From: Triticum aestivum
Taxonomy: Eukaryota > Streptophyta > Magnoliopsida > Poales > Poaceae
DNA length: 64,000 nt
NCBI RefSeq assembly: GCF_018294505.1
Contig: NC_057809.1
Coordinates: 133,584,979-133,648,978 of the forward strand
Direction of reading: 5' to 3'
Part shown: piece by piece, positions 21,558 through 33,152 of the stretch
Layout: each line of letters opens with the position of its first letter
Numbering within the stretch: the first letter of the stretch is position 1
The notes under the pieces: generated by a model
Databases searched by the model: none
What the model saw: only the letters and a program-made list of their open reading frames with translations
What the model was told of the DNA's origin: nothing
Program-made: the position numbers and the translations under genes

Positions 21558-24325
21558 TCATTCTGACTGATTGTATTCCTCTTCTATACCATCTAACAGG
21601 CTGTCTAATTTACAGTCCTGCTGGGAATACTTCGCGGCTAACTCTACTTGGCCGTATACTAAGCTTACAGGGATCTCCTTCCCGTCAGGCCCCACTGGTC
21701 CGACCTCGGCCATGTGGTTTGGGTCAGACTTCGTAAAACGGGTCTTCACCATGGCCCAGGCCTCCCTAGCGCCTTGTCGGCAGGCCGATATCTTCCACAA
21801 CCGGAAGCGCCGCCGAGCTCCCTTCAGCTTCTCCGCAAGCTCTCCAAGGCCCTCGGGCATGGAGTGGGAAGGCCATAAGGCTTGGGCAACGCCTCGCATC
21901 GCTTGCAGAATTCGCTCGTGCAGTTGCATGAGTTCGGGAAGAAGATCACCCGTAGAACCGGGCATCTCCTCTGCAGGACGACCTGTGAGCATACCTACAG
22001 ACATTACTCTGTTAGTCGACTTCCTCGCCGAACTCTTTTTACAAAGTTCGTTCAAGCACTTACTAAATATGCCGCGTCGAAGCCGCTAATTCTCCTTCGT
22101 GGAGTCCGACAGCTGGCCACGAACATCTTTAAGTTCGACGTCCAGCCTGGTGTTGGCATCCTGAAGATCATTCTTCTCTCGCCTCACCTTTGTCAACGTA
22201 CTCTCACCGGCCTTTAGCCGGCGTAAGAGTTGTTGCTTTTCCGGATCGAGTCCGGCGCCATCTACAACATGATTTGTCAGATTTGCACCCACACCGCACA
22301 ATACTAATCTTTCGAAGTGTATCTTACCTGAGGGGGTCTCTTTGGGCTCCCCTACTGCGGCTAGTGCGGCCTCTAGTTGGGCCTTGCACTTTTCCAGCTC
22401 CTGGGATAGTACATTATTCTTCTCTGTAAGAACCTGTATATTAAATGATCCTTAAATCAGTTGCTCTAACTGTTTCAAGTCTCGGGGGCTACTGGTATAT
22501 ATATATTTGACCAAAATTTTCTTACCCGTATGTCTTTTACATACTGCTCCGTGGCTGTGGCTAAACCATTTTGAGCGGCACGGAGGTACGCATCTCCCGA
22601 ATTAAAGGCATCTAAAGCCTCTTGGGAGAAACAAGCGTCGCGTAGAACTGTCCGGCGACGCCTATGGTTCATGGCACTCTCCACTTCAGAATTTGTGGCA
22701 GACAGCCTGTCCGCATCCTTTGTTGGAGGAGCGTCCGGTGCGCGCCTTGTGCTCGCCTCCGCTTCCTGGCCAGACGTTGGAGCCTGGCTGGTGGAGGCGC
22801 GATTGACAACCTCTCCGGATGTAGTCCGGCGAGGTCTCTTCGTTCTGAAGATAGCACGAACGTTAATATGCCCTAACAGAATAACACCAGGGAAACAGAG
22901 GGTGCGCTATACCTTTGCGCCGGCATCTTAGTCCGGACTACATTCCTTTTTGCCCCACGGGGCCCTGCGGCCCCTCGTTGGCTAGCCGCTGCAGGTTCGG
23001 CCTCCTGCCTCGGAAATCTCCCCTGCAAAACACGGTTGTCGTCAGAAACACCGGAATACGTGAGAGTGGAATCTCTCTCAAGGGAATGAGACTCTAGTTT
23101 CTGTCACCTAGGAGGCCGGGATTAACCCTGAGTAATCAGCCGTGATGGCTACCAAGGTATTGTCCTTGCTTAGCTGATGGAACACCCCGTCGATAAGCTC
23201 CACGATATGTCCGGATCCTCTTCGGAGTCCGGATCGAGGGACCGTTCTGGGTCCTCGGGCAGTGGAGGGCGGCTGTTTATATCCTTTACCACCTGTCGCA
23301 GTTCCTGCATTGAAGTCGTTAGAGTACATATCTAACCATGGGAGTATAAAACAAACGGGCAAGCGCAGTTGTTCACTTACCCAACTTGGAGGATCGTACA
23401 TAGTAAATTCGTCCTGTGGGTTGACAGGGAGGAATTCCTCCTTTTCTCCCTTGTACAAAGAGGATAAGATCTTTACTAGAGCTGCAGCTGAGGCCGGCCC
23501 CTTACGACCGTAACGGGTGGCGTCATACTCCCCGTTGAAATCCCACATGGGGTGGCCTCTATATTGAAGTGGCTGCACCCCCCGCATAATGCATGCGGCC
23601 ATGACTCCAATCATGGTTAGTCCGGAATGAGCCAACAGTCTTATCCGGCCCATCAGGTAAAGGACGTCTTTGTCGCTTTCTCTCTGAGAGCTCCGCGGAC
23701 GCCAACTCAAGCGTTTCTTCAATGGAGCACTGTTGAACTCAGGGAGACCGACCCGGATAGGGTCCGGTAGCGGGACGTCATCTATGTAAAACCATTCCGA
23801 AGGCCAGTCCTCGGACGCCTTCTTTGGGGTTCCGGATAGGTATCCGGTCCCGGCGATGCGCCATACTTCGGCTCCGCCCACTTGGTATATAGACCCCTCT
23901 TTAGAACGGGGCACCAGGAAGAATAACCTCTTCCACAGTGCAAAATGAGCCTCAACGCCTAAAAATAGCTCACAAAGGGCGACGAAACCCGCAATATGCA
24001 ATACGGAGGCGGGCGTGAGATTGTGCAGCTAGAGGCCGTAGAACTCCAGAAGCCCACGGAGAAATGGGTGAATTGGAAACCCCAGTCCCCTTATTAGATA
24101 GGGGACGAGGCACACCCACTCTCCCTTAGAAGGATTGGGGGTGCTCTCCGCTTGTTTTCCGCCATTATAGGTGGCGAGACCGGCTCGGACCGGGACCATG
24201 TATGCCTGAGGGAGAAATCCCTTGGCCTGAAGCGACACTAACTCGCTATGCGGGATGGTGCAGCTCTCCCAGTCCCCGGGTTTGGGACCGGAGGGGCGAG
24301 GGGAGGAGCTGCGACGGCTGGTCAT
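21558..24325 (-). pseudogene. T2 antisense gene (aORF, Transposase_28/PF04195-like), multi-exon
   Basis: It starts at the ATG complementing 24323-24325 (MTSRRSSSPRPSGPKPGDW) and is nearly open to 23381. The first exon reads like the 'putative gypsy type transposon' domain (SELVSLQAKGFLP, VPYLIRGLGFPIHPFLRGLLEFYGL, LHIAGFVALCELFLGVEAHFALWKRLFF). Good GT-AG introns lie at 23305-23380 and 22855-22912, others have clear single ends (donor 23107, acceptor 23023-23024, donor 22524-22525). Later exons are basic, then coiled-coil-like (EKNNVLSQELEKCKAQLEAAL; DPEKQQLLRRLKAGESTLTKVRREKNDL), ending in a conserved C-terminal domain (21558-22055). Damage: TAG at 24029-24031, a frameshift near 23210 and a TAG after 22086. 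Antisense ORFs at this place are known in Tat elements; function unknown. Confidence 0.75.
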
Positions 24326-24647
24326 GTTGGAATGGACCTTTGCTGGGAGCGCTCTGATGATAACTCACGGAAAGGAGAAGATGTGGTTTGGACCTAAATC
24401 CCCATCCCGTTAAATAGGCGGCTCGTTTATACGGCTAGGGGTGCGAATGTAAAAACGCCCCGGCTTTTCGCATTTGTTTGACACGTGGAAGACGGCCATT
24501 ATTGGGCGTGGAATCCGAGGAACACTACATTACAAAAATCGGACATTATTCCTACAGGTACACAAGATTTGGAGAAGAACCCGCCTTGCAATGCCGAACA
24601 ATCTGTGCGCCGGACTCGTCGTCATTGAAGCCTGGTTCGGGGGCTAC
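24326..24647 (-). promoter_or_regulatory. Presumed promoter of T2 antisense gene, and T2 polypurine tract
   Basis: On the minus strand a TATA-like TATTTAA (complement of 24410-24416) lies about 85 bp upstream of the antisense ATG, in CGCCTATTTAACGGG. No other gene is seen. The plus-strand end, GGTTCGGGGGCTAC (about 24634-24647), is the polypurine tract before the 3' LTR. Promoter activity is inferred from position only. Confidence 0.45.
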
Positions 24648-25132
24648 TGAGGGAGTCCTGGATTAGGGGGTGTTCGGGTAGTCGGACTATACCTTCAGCC
24701 GGACTCCTGGACTATGAAGATACAAGATTGAAGACTTCGTCCCGTGTCCGGATGGGACTTTCCTTGGCGTGAAGGCAAGCTTGGCGATGCGGATATTCAA
24801 GATCTCCTACCGTTGTAACCGACTCTATGTAACCCTAACCCTATCCAATGTCTATATAAACCGGAGGGTTGTAGTCCGTAGGCAATCAACTCCATACACA
24901 ACAATCATACCATAGGCTAGCTTGTAGGGTTTAGCCTCCTTGATCTCGTGGTAGATCTACTCTTGTACTACCCCTATCATCAATATTAATCAAGCATGAG
25001 TAGGGTATTACCTCCATCGAGAGGGCCCGAACCTGGGTAAAAAACATCGTGTCCCTTGTCTCCTGTTACCATCCGGCCTTGACGCACAGTTCGGGATCCC
25101 CTACCCGAGATCCGCCGGTTTTGACACCGACA
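24648..25132 (+). repeat. T2 3' LTR
   Basis: 485 bp, TGAGGGAGTCC to GACACCGACA, then target duplication CTCTC at 25133-25137. The TATA box is intact here as TATATAAA (24853-24860). Confidence 0.93.
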
Positions 25133-25228
25133 CTCTCCGATATATATAATCCTAAAAGAGTCAAAACATTTTTCTAGACTCAACAACGCCAGCAATTCGA
25201 TCAAGCAGGGGGCTCCTAAGTCGGGGAA

Positions 25229-25243
25229 GGCTCTGATTACCAA
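25229..25243 (-). other. Element H primer-binding site
   Basis: The minus strand reads TTGGTAATCAGAGCC immediately after the LTR end TGTTACA. This is the initiator-Met tRNA type site (TGGTATCAGAGC) with one inserted A. It fixes the orientation of H and the LTR boundary at 25246. Confidence 0.8.
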
Positions 25244-28200
25244 CTTGTAACACCCACGATGCAGCTATATCTCCCATGTGTCGGAGCACGACTTAGAGGC
25301 ATAACCGCATTGTAGGCATGTCGCAAGAGGGGTAATCTTTAGACATCCCATGTACTGAATAAGAAAGAGGTACAGAGTTGGCTTACAATCGCCACTTCAC
25401 ATAAAACATAAATATAACATTACATCATCCAGACACAAACAAGGTCTGACTACGGAACCGAAATAAAGACAACCCCAAATGCATAAGATCCCCGATCGTC
25501 CCAACTGGGCTCCACTACTGATCGTCTGGAAAGGAAACGTAGTAACATCCTGAGTCCTCGTCGAACTCCCACTTGAATTCAGTCGCATCGCCTAAAATAG
25601 TATCGTCGGCACCTGCATCTGGTTTTGGAAGTAATCTGTGAGACACGGGGACTCAGCAATCTCACACCCTCACGATCAAGACTATTTAAGCTTATGGGTA
25701 GGTAAAAGGTATGTGAGATGGAGCTGCAGCAAGCACTAGCATATATGGTGGCTAACATACGCAAAATGAGAGCGAGAAGAGAAAGGCAAAGCATGGTCAA
25801 GAATCTATGATCAAGAAGTGATCCTAGAACTACTTAAGTTCAAGCATAACCCGAGATGTGTTCTCTTCCCGGACTCCGCCGAAAAGAGACCATCACGGCT
25901 ACACACGCTGTTGATTCATTTTAATTAAATTAAGTTTCAGGTTTTCTACAACCGGACATTAACAAATTCCCATCTGCCCATAACCGCGGGCACGACTTTC
26001 AAAAGTTCAAATCCCAGCAAGGGTGTTCCAACTTAGCCCATCACAAGCTCTCATGGTCAACGAAGGATATTCCTTCTCCCAGGACGGCCCGATCAGACTC
26101 GGAATCCCGGCTACAAGACATCTCTACAATGGTAAAACAAGACCAGCAAGACCACCCGCTGTGCCGACAAATCTTGATAGGAGCTGCACATATCTCGTTC
26201 TCAGGGCACATCGGATAAGCTAAGCGTACAAGATCCAACGTAACCCAAGTTGCCAAGGGACGGCCCCGCACAGTGCTCTAGGTTGGACCAACACTTAGAG
26301 AAGCACTGGCTCGGGGTTTAAAATAAAGATGACCCTTGAGAATGCAAAACCCAAGGGAAAAAAGGCTAGGTGGAAAATGGTAAAACCAAGGTTGGGCCTT
26401 GCTAGAGGAGTTTTATTCAAGGTGAACTATCAAGGGGTTCCCATTATAACCCAACCGCGTAAGGAACAGAAAATCAAGGAACATAACACCGGTATGATGG
26501 AAACTAGGGCGGCAAGAGTAGAACAAAACACCAGGCATAAGGCCGAGCCTTCCACCCTTTACCAAGTATATAGGTGCATTAAAGTAAACAAGATATAATA
26601 ATGATATTCCAACAATAAACATGTTCCAACGAGGAACAAACTCCAATCTTCACCTGCAACTAGCAACGCTATAAGAGGGGCTGAGCAAAGCGGTAACATA
26701 GCCAAACAACGGTTTGCTAGGACAAGGTGGGTTAGAGGTTTGACATGGCAATATGGGAGGCATGAAAAGCATGTGGTAGGTATCGCGGCATAGGCATAGC
26801 AAAAGAGCAAGCAACTAGCAAGCAAAGATAGAAGTGATTTTGAGGGTATGGTAATCTTGCCTGCAAAGTTCTCCGAGTTGACGTAAGCTTGATCCTCGTA
26901 AGCATTCTCAACGGGTTTCTCGATCACATACTCGTCTCCTGGCTCTACCCAAAGCAAGAACACAAGCAAAGGGAACCACGATCAACCACAGTGCAATGCG
27001 CAAGCAACATGATGCAACACATGGCATGATATGCGGGATGTGACATGCAATGCATATGCGTGCTCCAGAAGGAAAAGATTGAACCAGGCCTCAACTTGTC
27101 AAACCAAGTGCGCCGCTGGAAAGATGAGTTGATTTCTGTTGAAATCGATATAAAGATCACCGGAATCGGATGCACGGTTTGCAAATGGCAAGCAAAACAA
27201 TAATGGCACTATTCTGCGATTAACAGCACGATGCCATCTAAAATGCAACAAGAAACTAAGCTAGTGCACTCTAACATAGCAACAAAGCACATGACAGTGA
27301 TCCACTCCAGATGCTTGACAAAAGATGAACACCGAGCTACGGCTAATTCACACAATAGCAGGTTCAAACAAGCATGGCAAAAGTGCAAAAGATATCAGGT
27401 TCACAGACTTAGTGAAAATAACAACATGTCAGGATTTAGCATCAGGTAGCAATGTTTAGAGCAAGATAACAACATGCTACAGGAACACATCATGGCAAAG
27501 CAAGGCATTTCATGAAACTAATCAAAGCATATAACAAAAGTCCCTTACTGACCATAAGCCAAAAAGGATCAGAAGATATGATGGCACCCATGTAAACATA
27601 GCAAGTTTCGTTAACAGATTCAGACTTAGCAGAAAACTGGACATGGCAAAAACAGAGTTACGTAGGCATGTTTGCGAGCTCGATGCACTCACCACAAGGC
27701 ATTGCATGACAAACTAAGCATACACCCAGCACGAAGACATGTTCAAGAAGCTAAACATGACAAGAACAATCTCATAGCATGCACGGATCAACTACAACAA
27801 CCTCGGCAAAATTGATTAACACGTAACCAATCTGCCAGGAACATTTTATTGCAAAAGTAGAGCTAGATTGAGTCATGCTAGGGTACTCCAAAATTGTAAA
27901 CAAAGACATGTATGGATAGAACATAACAATATCTCAAAATCATCCTTATTGAACATGCTCAAAAGAGGCATGGATCACTCTGTAGCAACATGAATACATG
28001 GCATAAAAATAACATCAGGGAAATGACTTTGAAGAATTCTAAGTCCCTGAAATCAGCAACATCACGAGAGATACTTTGCATGCTTGTGCTAGTCACCACA
28101 TTGATCACAAAAATACATGGCATATACCCATGTAAAGATGGCATGGCATAGCCCAAAACACATGTAGGGCTCAAGTTCATAGGAGGCACACATTAAACAT

Positions 28201-28616
28201 GGCAAAAATGACAAATGTCCATAATCTGTTAAGAAACAGAAACTAACATTACACAGCACTATTGCAACAGCATTTAGGCATCAAGATGGACTCAACCAAG
28301 CATTGTGCAATGGAATGAAATGAAGAGCACATCCAGACGAACAATTTGATATATCACACGCGCAAAACGGAGCTACGGATGATGAGATATGATTCCATGA
28401 ACCTGCCTAAAAATATGGAAAACTGGGGACTTAGAGAAAAACGAAAGTCAACCCTAGGGTTTTCTAGATCCAGATCTGGGGCGGCGCGGACTTCGATGTT
28501 CACCGGAGAATGCTGCGGCGGCTGGAGCTTCTCGTCGGAGAGGACGTAGCTCGCCGGAGTGGGAGGATGGTGGCGGTGAGGGGGCAACAAGGAGGAGGCC
28601 GGGCGGCGCGGCGTGC

Positions 28617-28829
28617 NNNNNNNNNNNNNNNNNNNNNNNNNNNNNNNNNNNNNNNNNNNNNNNNNNNNNNNNNNNNNNNNNNNNNNNNNNNNNNNNNNNN
28701 NNNNNNNNNNNNNNNNNNNNNNNNNNNNNNNNNNNNNNNNNNNNNNNNNNNNNNNNNNNNNNNNNNNNNNNNNNNNNNNNNNNNNNNNNNNNNNNNNNNN
28801 NNNNNNNNNNNNNNNNNNNNNNNNNNNNN
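28617..28829. other. Assembly gap (213 N) inside element H LTR
   Basis: A run of 213 unknown bases in very GC-rich DNA just downstream of the H TATA box (minus sense). Open frames crossing it are artefacts. The true gap length may differ from 213. Confidence 0.95.
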
Positions 28830-28960
28830 GGCGCTGCCACATGGCGGCCTGTGGTTGGACGCGGGCGACGGCGCACGCGTTCGGCCGGCGGCGGACGTGT
28901 CCGGCGGCACGGAGGAGCGGGCTAGGATTTTGGACTGCGGGAATTTCGGAGGGGGAGACC

Positions 28961-28969
28961 TATTTATAG
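28961..28969 (-). promoter_or_regulatory. TATA box of element H LTR
   Basis: CTATAAATA on the minus strand, followed by a GC-rich region as in other long Triticeae LTR promoters. Transcription would run leftward into the long R/U5 and the leader. Confidence 0.6.
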
Positions 28970-29144
28970 ATATAGGGAGCTAGGAGAGTCCAAATGAGGT
29001 GCAGTTTTCGGCCACGCGATCGTGATCGAACGACCGAGAGGATGGAGAGGATTTAGCTGGGTTTTGAGCCAGTTTGGAGGGGTGTTGGGCTGCAACACAC
29101 ACGAGGCCTTTACGGTTCCTCGGTTAACCGTTGGAGTATCAATG

Positions 29145-29395
29145 AACTGTTTGCGATGAGGCAGAAGAAAAGAAATGGGCAGCCAGATGAAGGCGTGTGC
29201 GATATACGACATATAGTTCACTCGGATAAGCTGTTTGTGATGAGGCGGAATAACAGAAACGGGCAGCCAGAAAAAGGTGTGTGCGATATACGACATATAG
29301 TTCACTCGGATGAACTTTTTGCGTTGAGCCAAGAGAACAGAAATTGTTCAACTTAACAAGATGTGTGTGATATGCGGCAAATAGGTGTGTAATCG
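29145..29395 (+). repeat. 84-bp tandem repeat, three copies
   Basis: Units start near 29147, 29231 and 29315 with an exact 84-bp period. The first two are close copies (CTGTTTG(C/T)GATGAGGC, GGGCAGCCAGA, GCGATATACGACATATAG, TTCACTCGGAT). The third is more diverged. The following ~170 bp keeps related GTGTGTGAT words. Arrays like this are common near the ends of DNA transposons such as CACTA elements, but no terminal CACTA motif is seen here. Confidence 0.8.
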
Positions 29396-29699
29396 GAAAT
29401 GTGTGCGAAGACCGATAACAACACATACGATTCCTATTAACAAGCCATGTGTGTTGTGAGCAAACGATTGCTGGTATACAATTGTCAGTGATCAATGAAA
29501 TCATCACCGACGGGTTCCATTGTTTAGTCCGTGTGTGATGTGATTTGCTCTGTCTACAGAGCATCAACATATATACTTAAATAGACAACATTGCAAAACC
29601 AAATTAAGCATACAATTACACAAGTGACTACACACATAAGATTTCCACACACCAAAGTAAGCAATTACATGCATACTAAACTAGGAGAAACGAGCATCT
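29396..29699. other. Repeat-flanking spacer, no gene
   Basis: AT-rich sequence with CGTGTGTGATGT words. The minus-strand open frame across it is produced by the tandem repeat and is not supported as a protein. Confidence 0.5.
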
Positions 29700-30461
29700 A
29701 ATCATCTACTTATTGTTGCAACAATGCTTGCCATTGCTCTGCTTCCGGCTGGATCCCTGGCCATTTTGGGGAAGGAGGCACTTCCTCATGTCAATGATCT
29801 TCCTATACATCTCATAGCTCCTGTATGCCTCCTTGGCCGCGTACATGACATGAGCTTTATCGAGTTTCTCCATCCAGACCGAGTGCCAGGCATGCTCGTC
29901 CTATTGCAGGAATCCTTCATATCTGTGTAGTAGGGTTCAATGATGGCCTGGGCGAGGTGAACTAGTGAGTCCTTCTCATGCTCCTTGCTGCCCTAGATCT
30001 TGTATCGGCCCTGGATGTCGACAAGATTCTGGCAGGCGATGCCTGAATCCTTGAGCACCTTTACATTGTTGGTGATGTCCACTGTAGTGAACATGTAGTT
30101 GTGGTTGTTGACAAACCTGGCGAAACGCTCACAAGGTCTTGTGGCCAGGCAGTAGTGGTAGACGAGGACATGGTTGCACACGCACATCTGGGTGATGGCT
30201 ACCTTGGGACAAGACCCGACATGAGCGCATGTGTACTCGAGGTCAAACCCGACCACCTTGTACTTCTCCTTTGCAAGCAACAGCTCCATGATGTGGATGG
30301 AGTGCTCCACCCAGACCGGGTTGTTGGTGTTCACCACCGAGACCTCCGTGAACCTTCTATGGGTGTCCACCACTACATGCATGGAGAACTGCTTCTCGTC
30401 GCTGGCAGCCGCTCGGAGCGCCATTGGAGCTGCGCGAGATACCCTCTATGAATTTGTCATG
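29700..30461 (-). pseudogene. Broken 3'-5' exonuclease (WRN-like, DEDD) gene
   Basis: On the minus strand a possible start ATG complements 30459-30461 (MTNS, then TAG). The frame is then open from 30424 to 29993 (143 codons). KYKVVGFDLEYTCAH is the Exo I motif of RNase H-fold 3'-5' exonucleases (Asp and Glu both present), preceded by the strand HVVVDTHRRFTEVSVV. The Exo II region reads TTVDITNNVKVLKDSGI, in which one Asp expected in NDVKVL is Asn. TAG at 29993-29995 (former CAG) interrupts GRYKI/GSKEHEKDSLVHLAQ, which continues the same frame. The Exo III part is not clear. Plant relatives are small Werner-syndrome-like exonucleases. This copy is probably a dead or captured fragment. Confidence 0.7.
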
Positions 30462-31249
30462 GTGGGTGTGCTTCTTGCAATGGTGGGGCATGATCGAAAG
30501 GTTGAAGAGACATAGGGGTTAAATGGCTGCTGTAATAAATGGGGGCCGGCCAGCCTATAATCGCGTTCGTAGCGGAGGATTCCAGTGCACGCTTAACAAC
30601 ACCGCACCGCATGCATTTCGTTTGACCACGCGTGGGCTCAAAGAGGTGCCAAATGTATCGTCGGTGAGCCTGTTCCCGTGCTACCGTGCAGTTTACCGCG
30701 CAAGCTTCCCGCTCGGCTAGTTTGGCCACACGTCGAGGACAAATCATGGCGTTTATTAGCAAAAAGCTTTGTAAAAATGAAGTGTGTGGAATGACTTCGG
30801 TCATAAGTTCACCCGTGGGTGATGAGGTCAAAGTTACATAGAAGGGTGATGATGGACACTCGAGTGTGATAGTTAATTTTGCGCTCTACAGGGCACACGG
30901 TTGAAGAAACCAACTATGTGCAATAATGTCGAAGATCACAGTCGAGTTAGCTATACAGATCGTGTGCTATGAGATCAACAAGGTAAACAGATTCGAGAAT
31001 GGTAAATAAAATCTAAGTCCATTGCATATTAAGATCAAAATAGTGCTACCAATATACGAGTCTCATACGATGCCATTTAAAGATTGTACCACAAAAGCTT
31101 GAAATATTACAAGGTTCAAATTCCAGAGTTATATGGCTCAAATTAGAAGATTACAAGGTTCGAACTGATATTAGAAATGAAAGTCAGCTCATCAGCTACA
31201 AACACTCGTTTTCATCTACTGAACGTGGCTATCAGAGAGGTTCAAACTA
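30462..31249. other. Spacer, no supported gene
   Basis: Sequence between the exonuclease and F-box remnants. The 124-codon minus-strand frame at 30457-30831 has no domain I recognise. Short GTGTGGAATGA and GGGCACACGGTTGAAG words recall the terminal repeats on either side. Confidence 0.4.
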
Positions 31250-33152
31250 ATATTACCACTTGTAAGTCTGGTTTCGAAACCTCATAATTTTTGCAAAGGG
31301 GTCAGCCACTCAGAAGTCATGTATTGGGTTGACACGATGAGTTCCGATTACTCTGTCATCTGAAGTTCCAAAATGAAATTCAGCATTTTCGAAGCCTATT
31401 CCATTCTGTCGTAGCCGCTGTCACTGATCAACAAACCATTCATTTTTGCGAAATAAATGTAGGGAAAACCTCATTACCTTTAGCACCCTTGCTCTGACAA
31501 CAAAGAACCTTGCGAATATAATCTTTGGTAAGGTCCCTTGGTAGGATTTCAAAGTAATTTCTGAGAGATGCAGATCTAGGCATTCGATGTGATTGTTATA
31601 TTGTATCACATTATCCACCACCGGGCCTAATCTTATCTGCAAAATAAGAAAACGTGTTAGTGCCTACATGCAGTTTAGAACACTACTACAGGCCTATTTC
31701 GTTTGCAGGATTTGTATAATGCACTAACATGCCATCTTCGATCCGACATGATTAACATGGGCATTTGATTACAATCTAGAAAAATGTAGCCTTATTCACA
31801 AGAGGTTGGAGTGGATGAGAAGTTCCCTAAGAAAACTAGTACAAATGAATCCAAAGGAGAAATGCTTATGGATTGTAACCATATGGATCAGGCAACCAAT
31901 ATGGGGGGAAGACATGTAAGTACTGAAATCCTCCAAAAGATCCTTCAGAAATCGTAGTACATTGTCATTGTAAACTTGGAGAAAGGTGTCACAAATTGAA
32001 CTCCCATATGGTTAACATTTAACAGGAAAGGAACATCACGTCGATATATAGCTTCTCCAGGCATGGAAAGCATATCAGGAAACTGACAACTTCCTCCAGG
32101 CGGGGCCGATAGATTCTAGTGCCAAGACCTTCACTGTGCGCAGTTTCGGGGTCAAGCTTGTCAGAATCATTTTTTGGATGACAGACGAACATACATCTTC
32201 AAAATTAGAAATAATGTTAATTTCTAGAAGGAGAGGTAGAAGGCGGCCGTTGTACCTGAATGGGTGTGGATCCAATAACAAGTTCGGAGTATTTGTCAGA
32301 CAAGTAGCCCACCACTGTCAATTCCGGCGTAGAAAAGACATTGATTCTTGTTGGACCTTCTTGATCAACTACAAGTAATCTCTCAAGTGAAGGTGTGTCC
32401 TCAATGACCATACCGTGGTACACATCTTGTGATGTCTTCTTGCCGCACCAGCAACACACATAAATAGTCCGGAGAGTCATGGAGGTGATGTGGAAGCTAC
32501 TCAACCCATTGATCACTTGAAGACGAAGGTACTCAAGTGCAGTACAACCATGGAGCAGGCGCTCCATGTCACCATTTGGGAGGCAGACGGCGACGAGCTC
32601 GAGGTGCTTCAGTCATGGTAGAATAAGAGCGGGCTCATCATTAAGGGGGGTGGCAGTTCTTGAACTTTGCGATGTGCAGCGTGGGCGCGAGGCAGAGCAC
32701 GGACGTTGGCAGCAAGCGCATATGCCCATCATCAAAAGTGAGCTCCTCGAGCTGATCTAGGGCGGGGGATCGGAACCAGTCATTAAGCCTGGCTCGGTCC
32801 TTGCCGTTGGAACGAAACTTTCCCATGCAAAGGCCTCTGGTTGGGCCAGGGTGACTGCTGAGGATCTTGGAGAACGCATCCAAGCTTTTGCGATAGCCAT
32901 AGCAGAGCTCGTGGGTGTCGATGAAGTGGAGAGGGGTGGAGTTCCATAGGGGGCGCCACCGCTGGGAAAGGACGGTTGTCCGCGCCCCATATTTGATTGG
33001 GAGGAGGGAGATGATGACTGTTAACATATCATCGGGGAGGCTGCTGATGAAGTCTAGGCCTGCTGGAGTCTCTTACGGTTCTTGCTCGACCCACCTCCGC
33101 TTGTTGGCAGCCTCGTTCTCCACCTCCGGAGTCTCCTTGTCAGTGGTGCTTT
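31250..33152 (-). pseudogene. F-box/LRR/FBD gene remnant
   Basis: Read right to left. An acceptor (TATCAG, exon from 33152) leads to KETPEVENEAANKRRWVEQEP, a TAA stop, then the F-box LDFISSLPDDMLTVIISLLPIKYGARTTVL with SQRWRPLW (about 33050-32930). Leucine-rich repeats follow (LDQLEELTFDDGHMRLLP; LLHGCTALEYLRLQVI; TPSLERLLVVDQ) with a donor near 32264. A middle exon holds LTPKLRTVKVLALESIG. The last exon (31640-31250) has an FBD-like end (GFENAEFHFG, HDF-stop-VADPFAK). Damage: TAA in exon 1, an extra base in the six-G run at 32645-32650, a TGA for Trp, a one-base loss near 32110 and stops in the last exon. Such proteins normally recruit targets to SCF ubiquitin ligases. This copy cannot. Confidence 0.82.

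Larger units (their letters stand above)
15120..25132 (+). mobile_element. T2: Tat-lineage Gypsy element (Fatima-like) with antisense gene
   Basis: A complete 10.0-kb element. LTRs are at 15120-15605 and 24648-25132 (TGAGGGAGTCC to GACACCGACA). The 5-bp target duplication CTCTC is at 15115-15119 and 25133-25137. Internal order: gag, protease, RT, RNase H, archaeal-type RNase H, integrase, then a 3.9-kb region with a minus-strand gene. By eye the two LTRs differ at about 18 sites in 485, near 3.7 percent. The LTR resembles the Triticeae Fatima family, a name from memory that needs a TREP search. Coding carries nonsense codons and frameshifts. It sits in the leader of element H. Confidence 0.92.
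1..29142 (-). mobile_element. Element H: degenerate Gypsy chromovirus hosting T1 and T2
   Basis: Minus-strand LTR retrotransposon read from right to left: 5' LTR (25246-29142, truncated), primer-binding site, leader, gag-protease, RT, RNase H, integrase and a chromodomain-like tail (375-520), then the 3' LTR (1-338, cut by the window edge). The reading frames on either side of the T1 and T2 insertions belong together, and the GATAG and CTCTC target duplications confirm that both interruptions are later insertions. The domain order and C-terminal module suggest a Tekay/Del-type chromovirus. The copy is dead: it has many in-frame stops, a frameshift, and lost catalytic residues in both RT and integrase. 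Confidence 0.85.
25246..29142 (-). repeat. Element H 5' LTR, truncated at its U3 end
   Basis: On the minus strand it ends at 25246 (TGTTACA). A TATA box CTATAAATA complements 28961-28969, so roughly 3.7 kb of R/U5 lies downstream of the promoter. The short ORFs here (for example 26559-26969 and 29993 leftward of it) have no domain support inside the LTR. The LTR sequence breaks off near 29143 after TTGGAGTATCAAT. The piece of U3 visible at 1-338 in the other LTR is not found beyond the break, so the rest lies outside the window or was lost. Confidence 0.72.

Noticed and set aside
28354..28983. Several long frames across the N run
   Set aside because: They consist mostly of unknown residues from the assembly gap.
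29139..29570. 143-codon minus-strand frame with repeated VVYRTHL-like text
   Set aside because: It is a translation of the 84-bp tandem repeat (84 is divisible by 3), not a protein.
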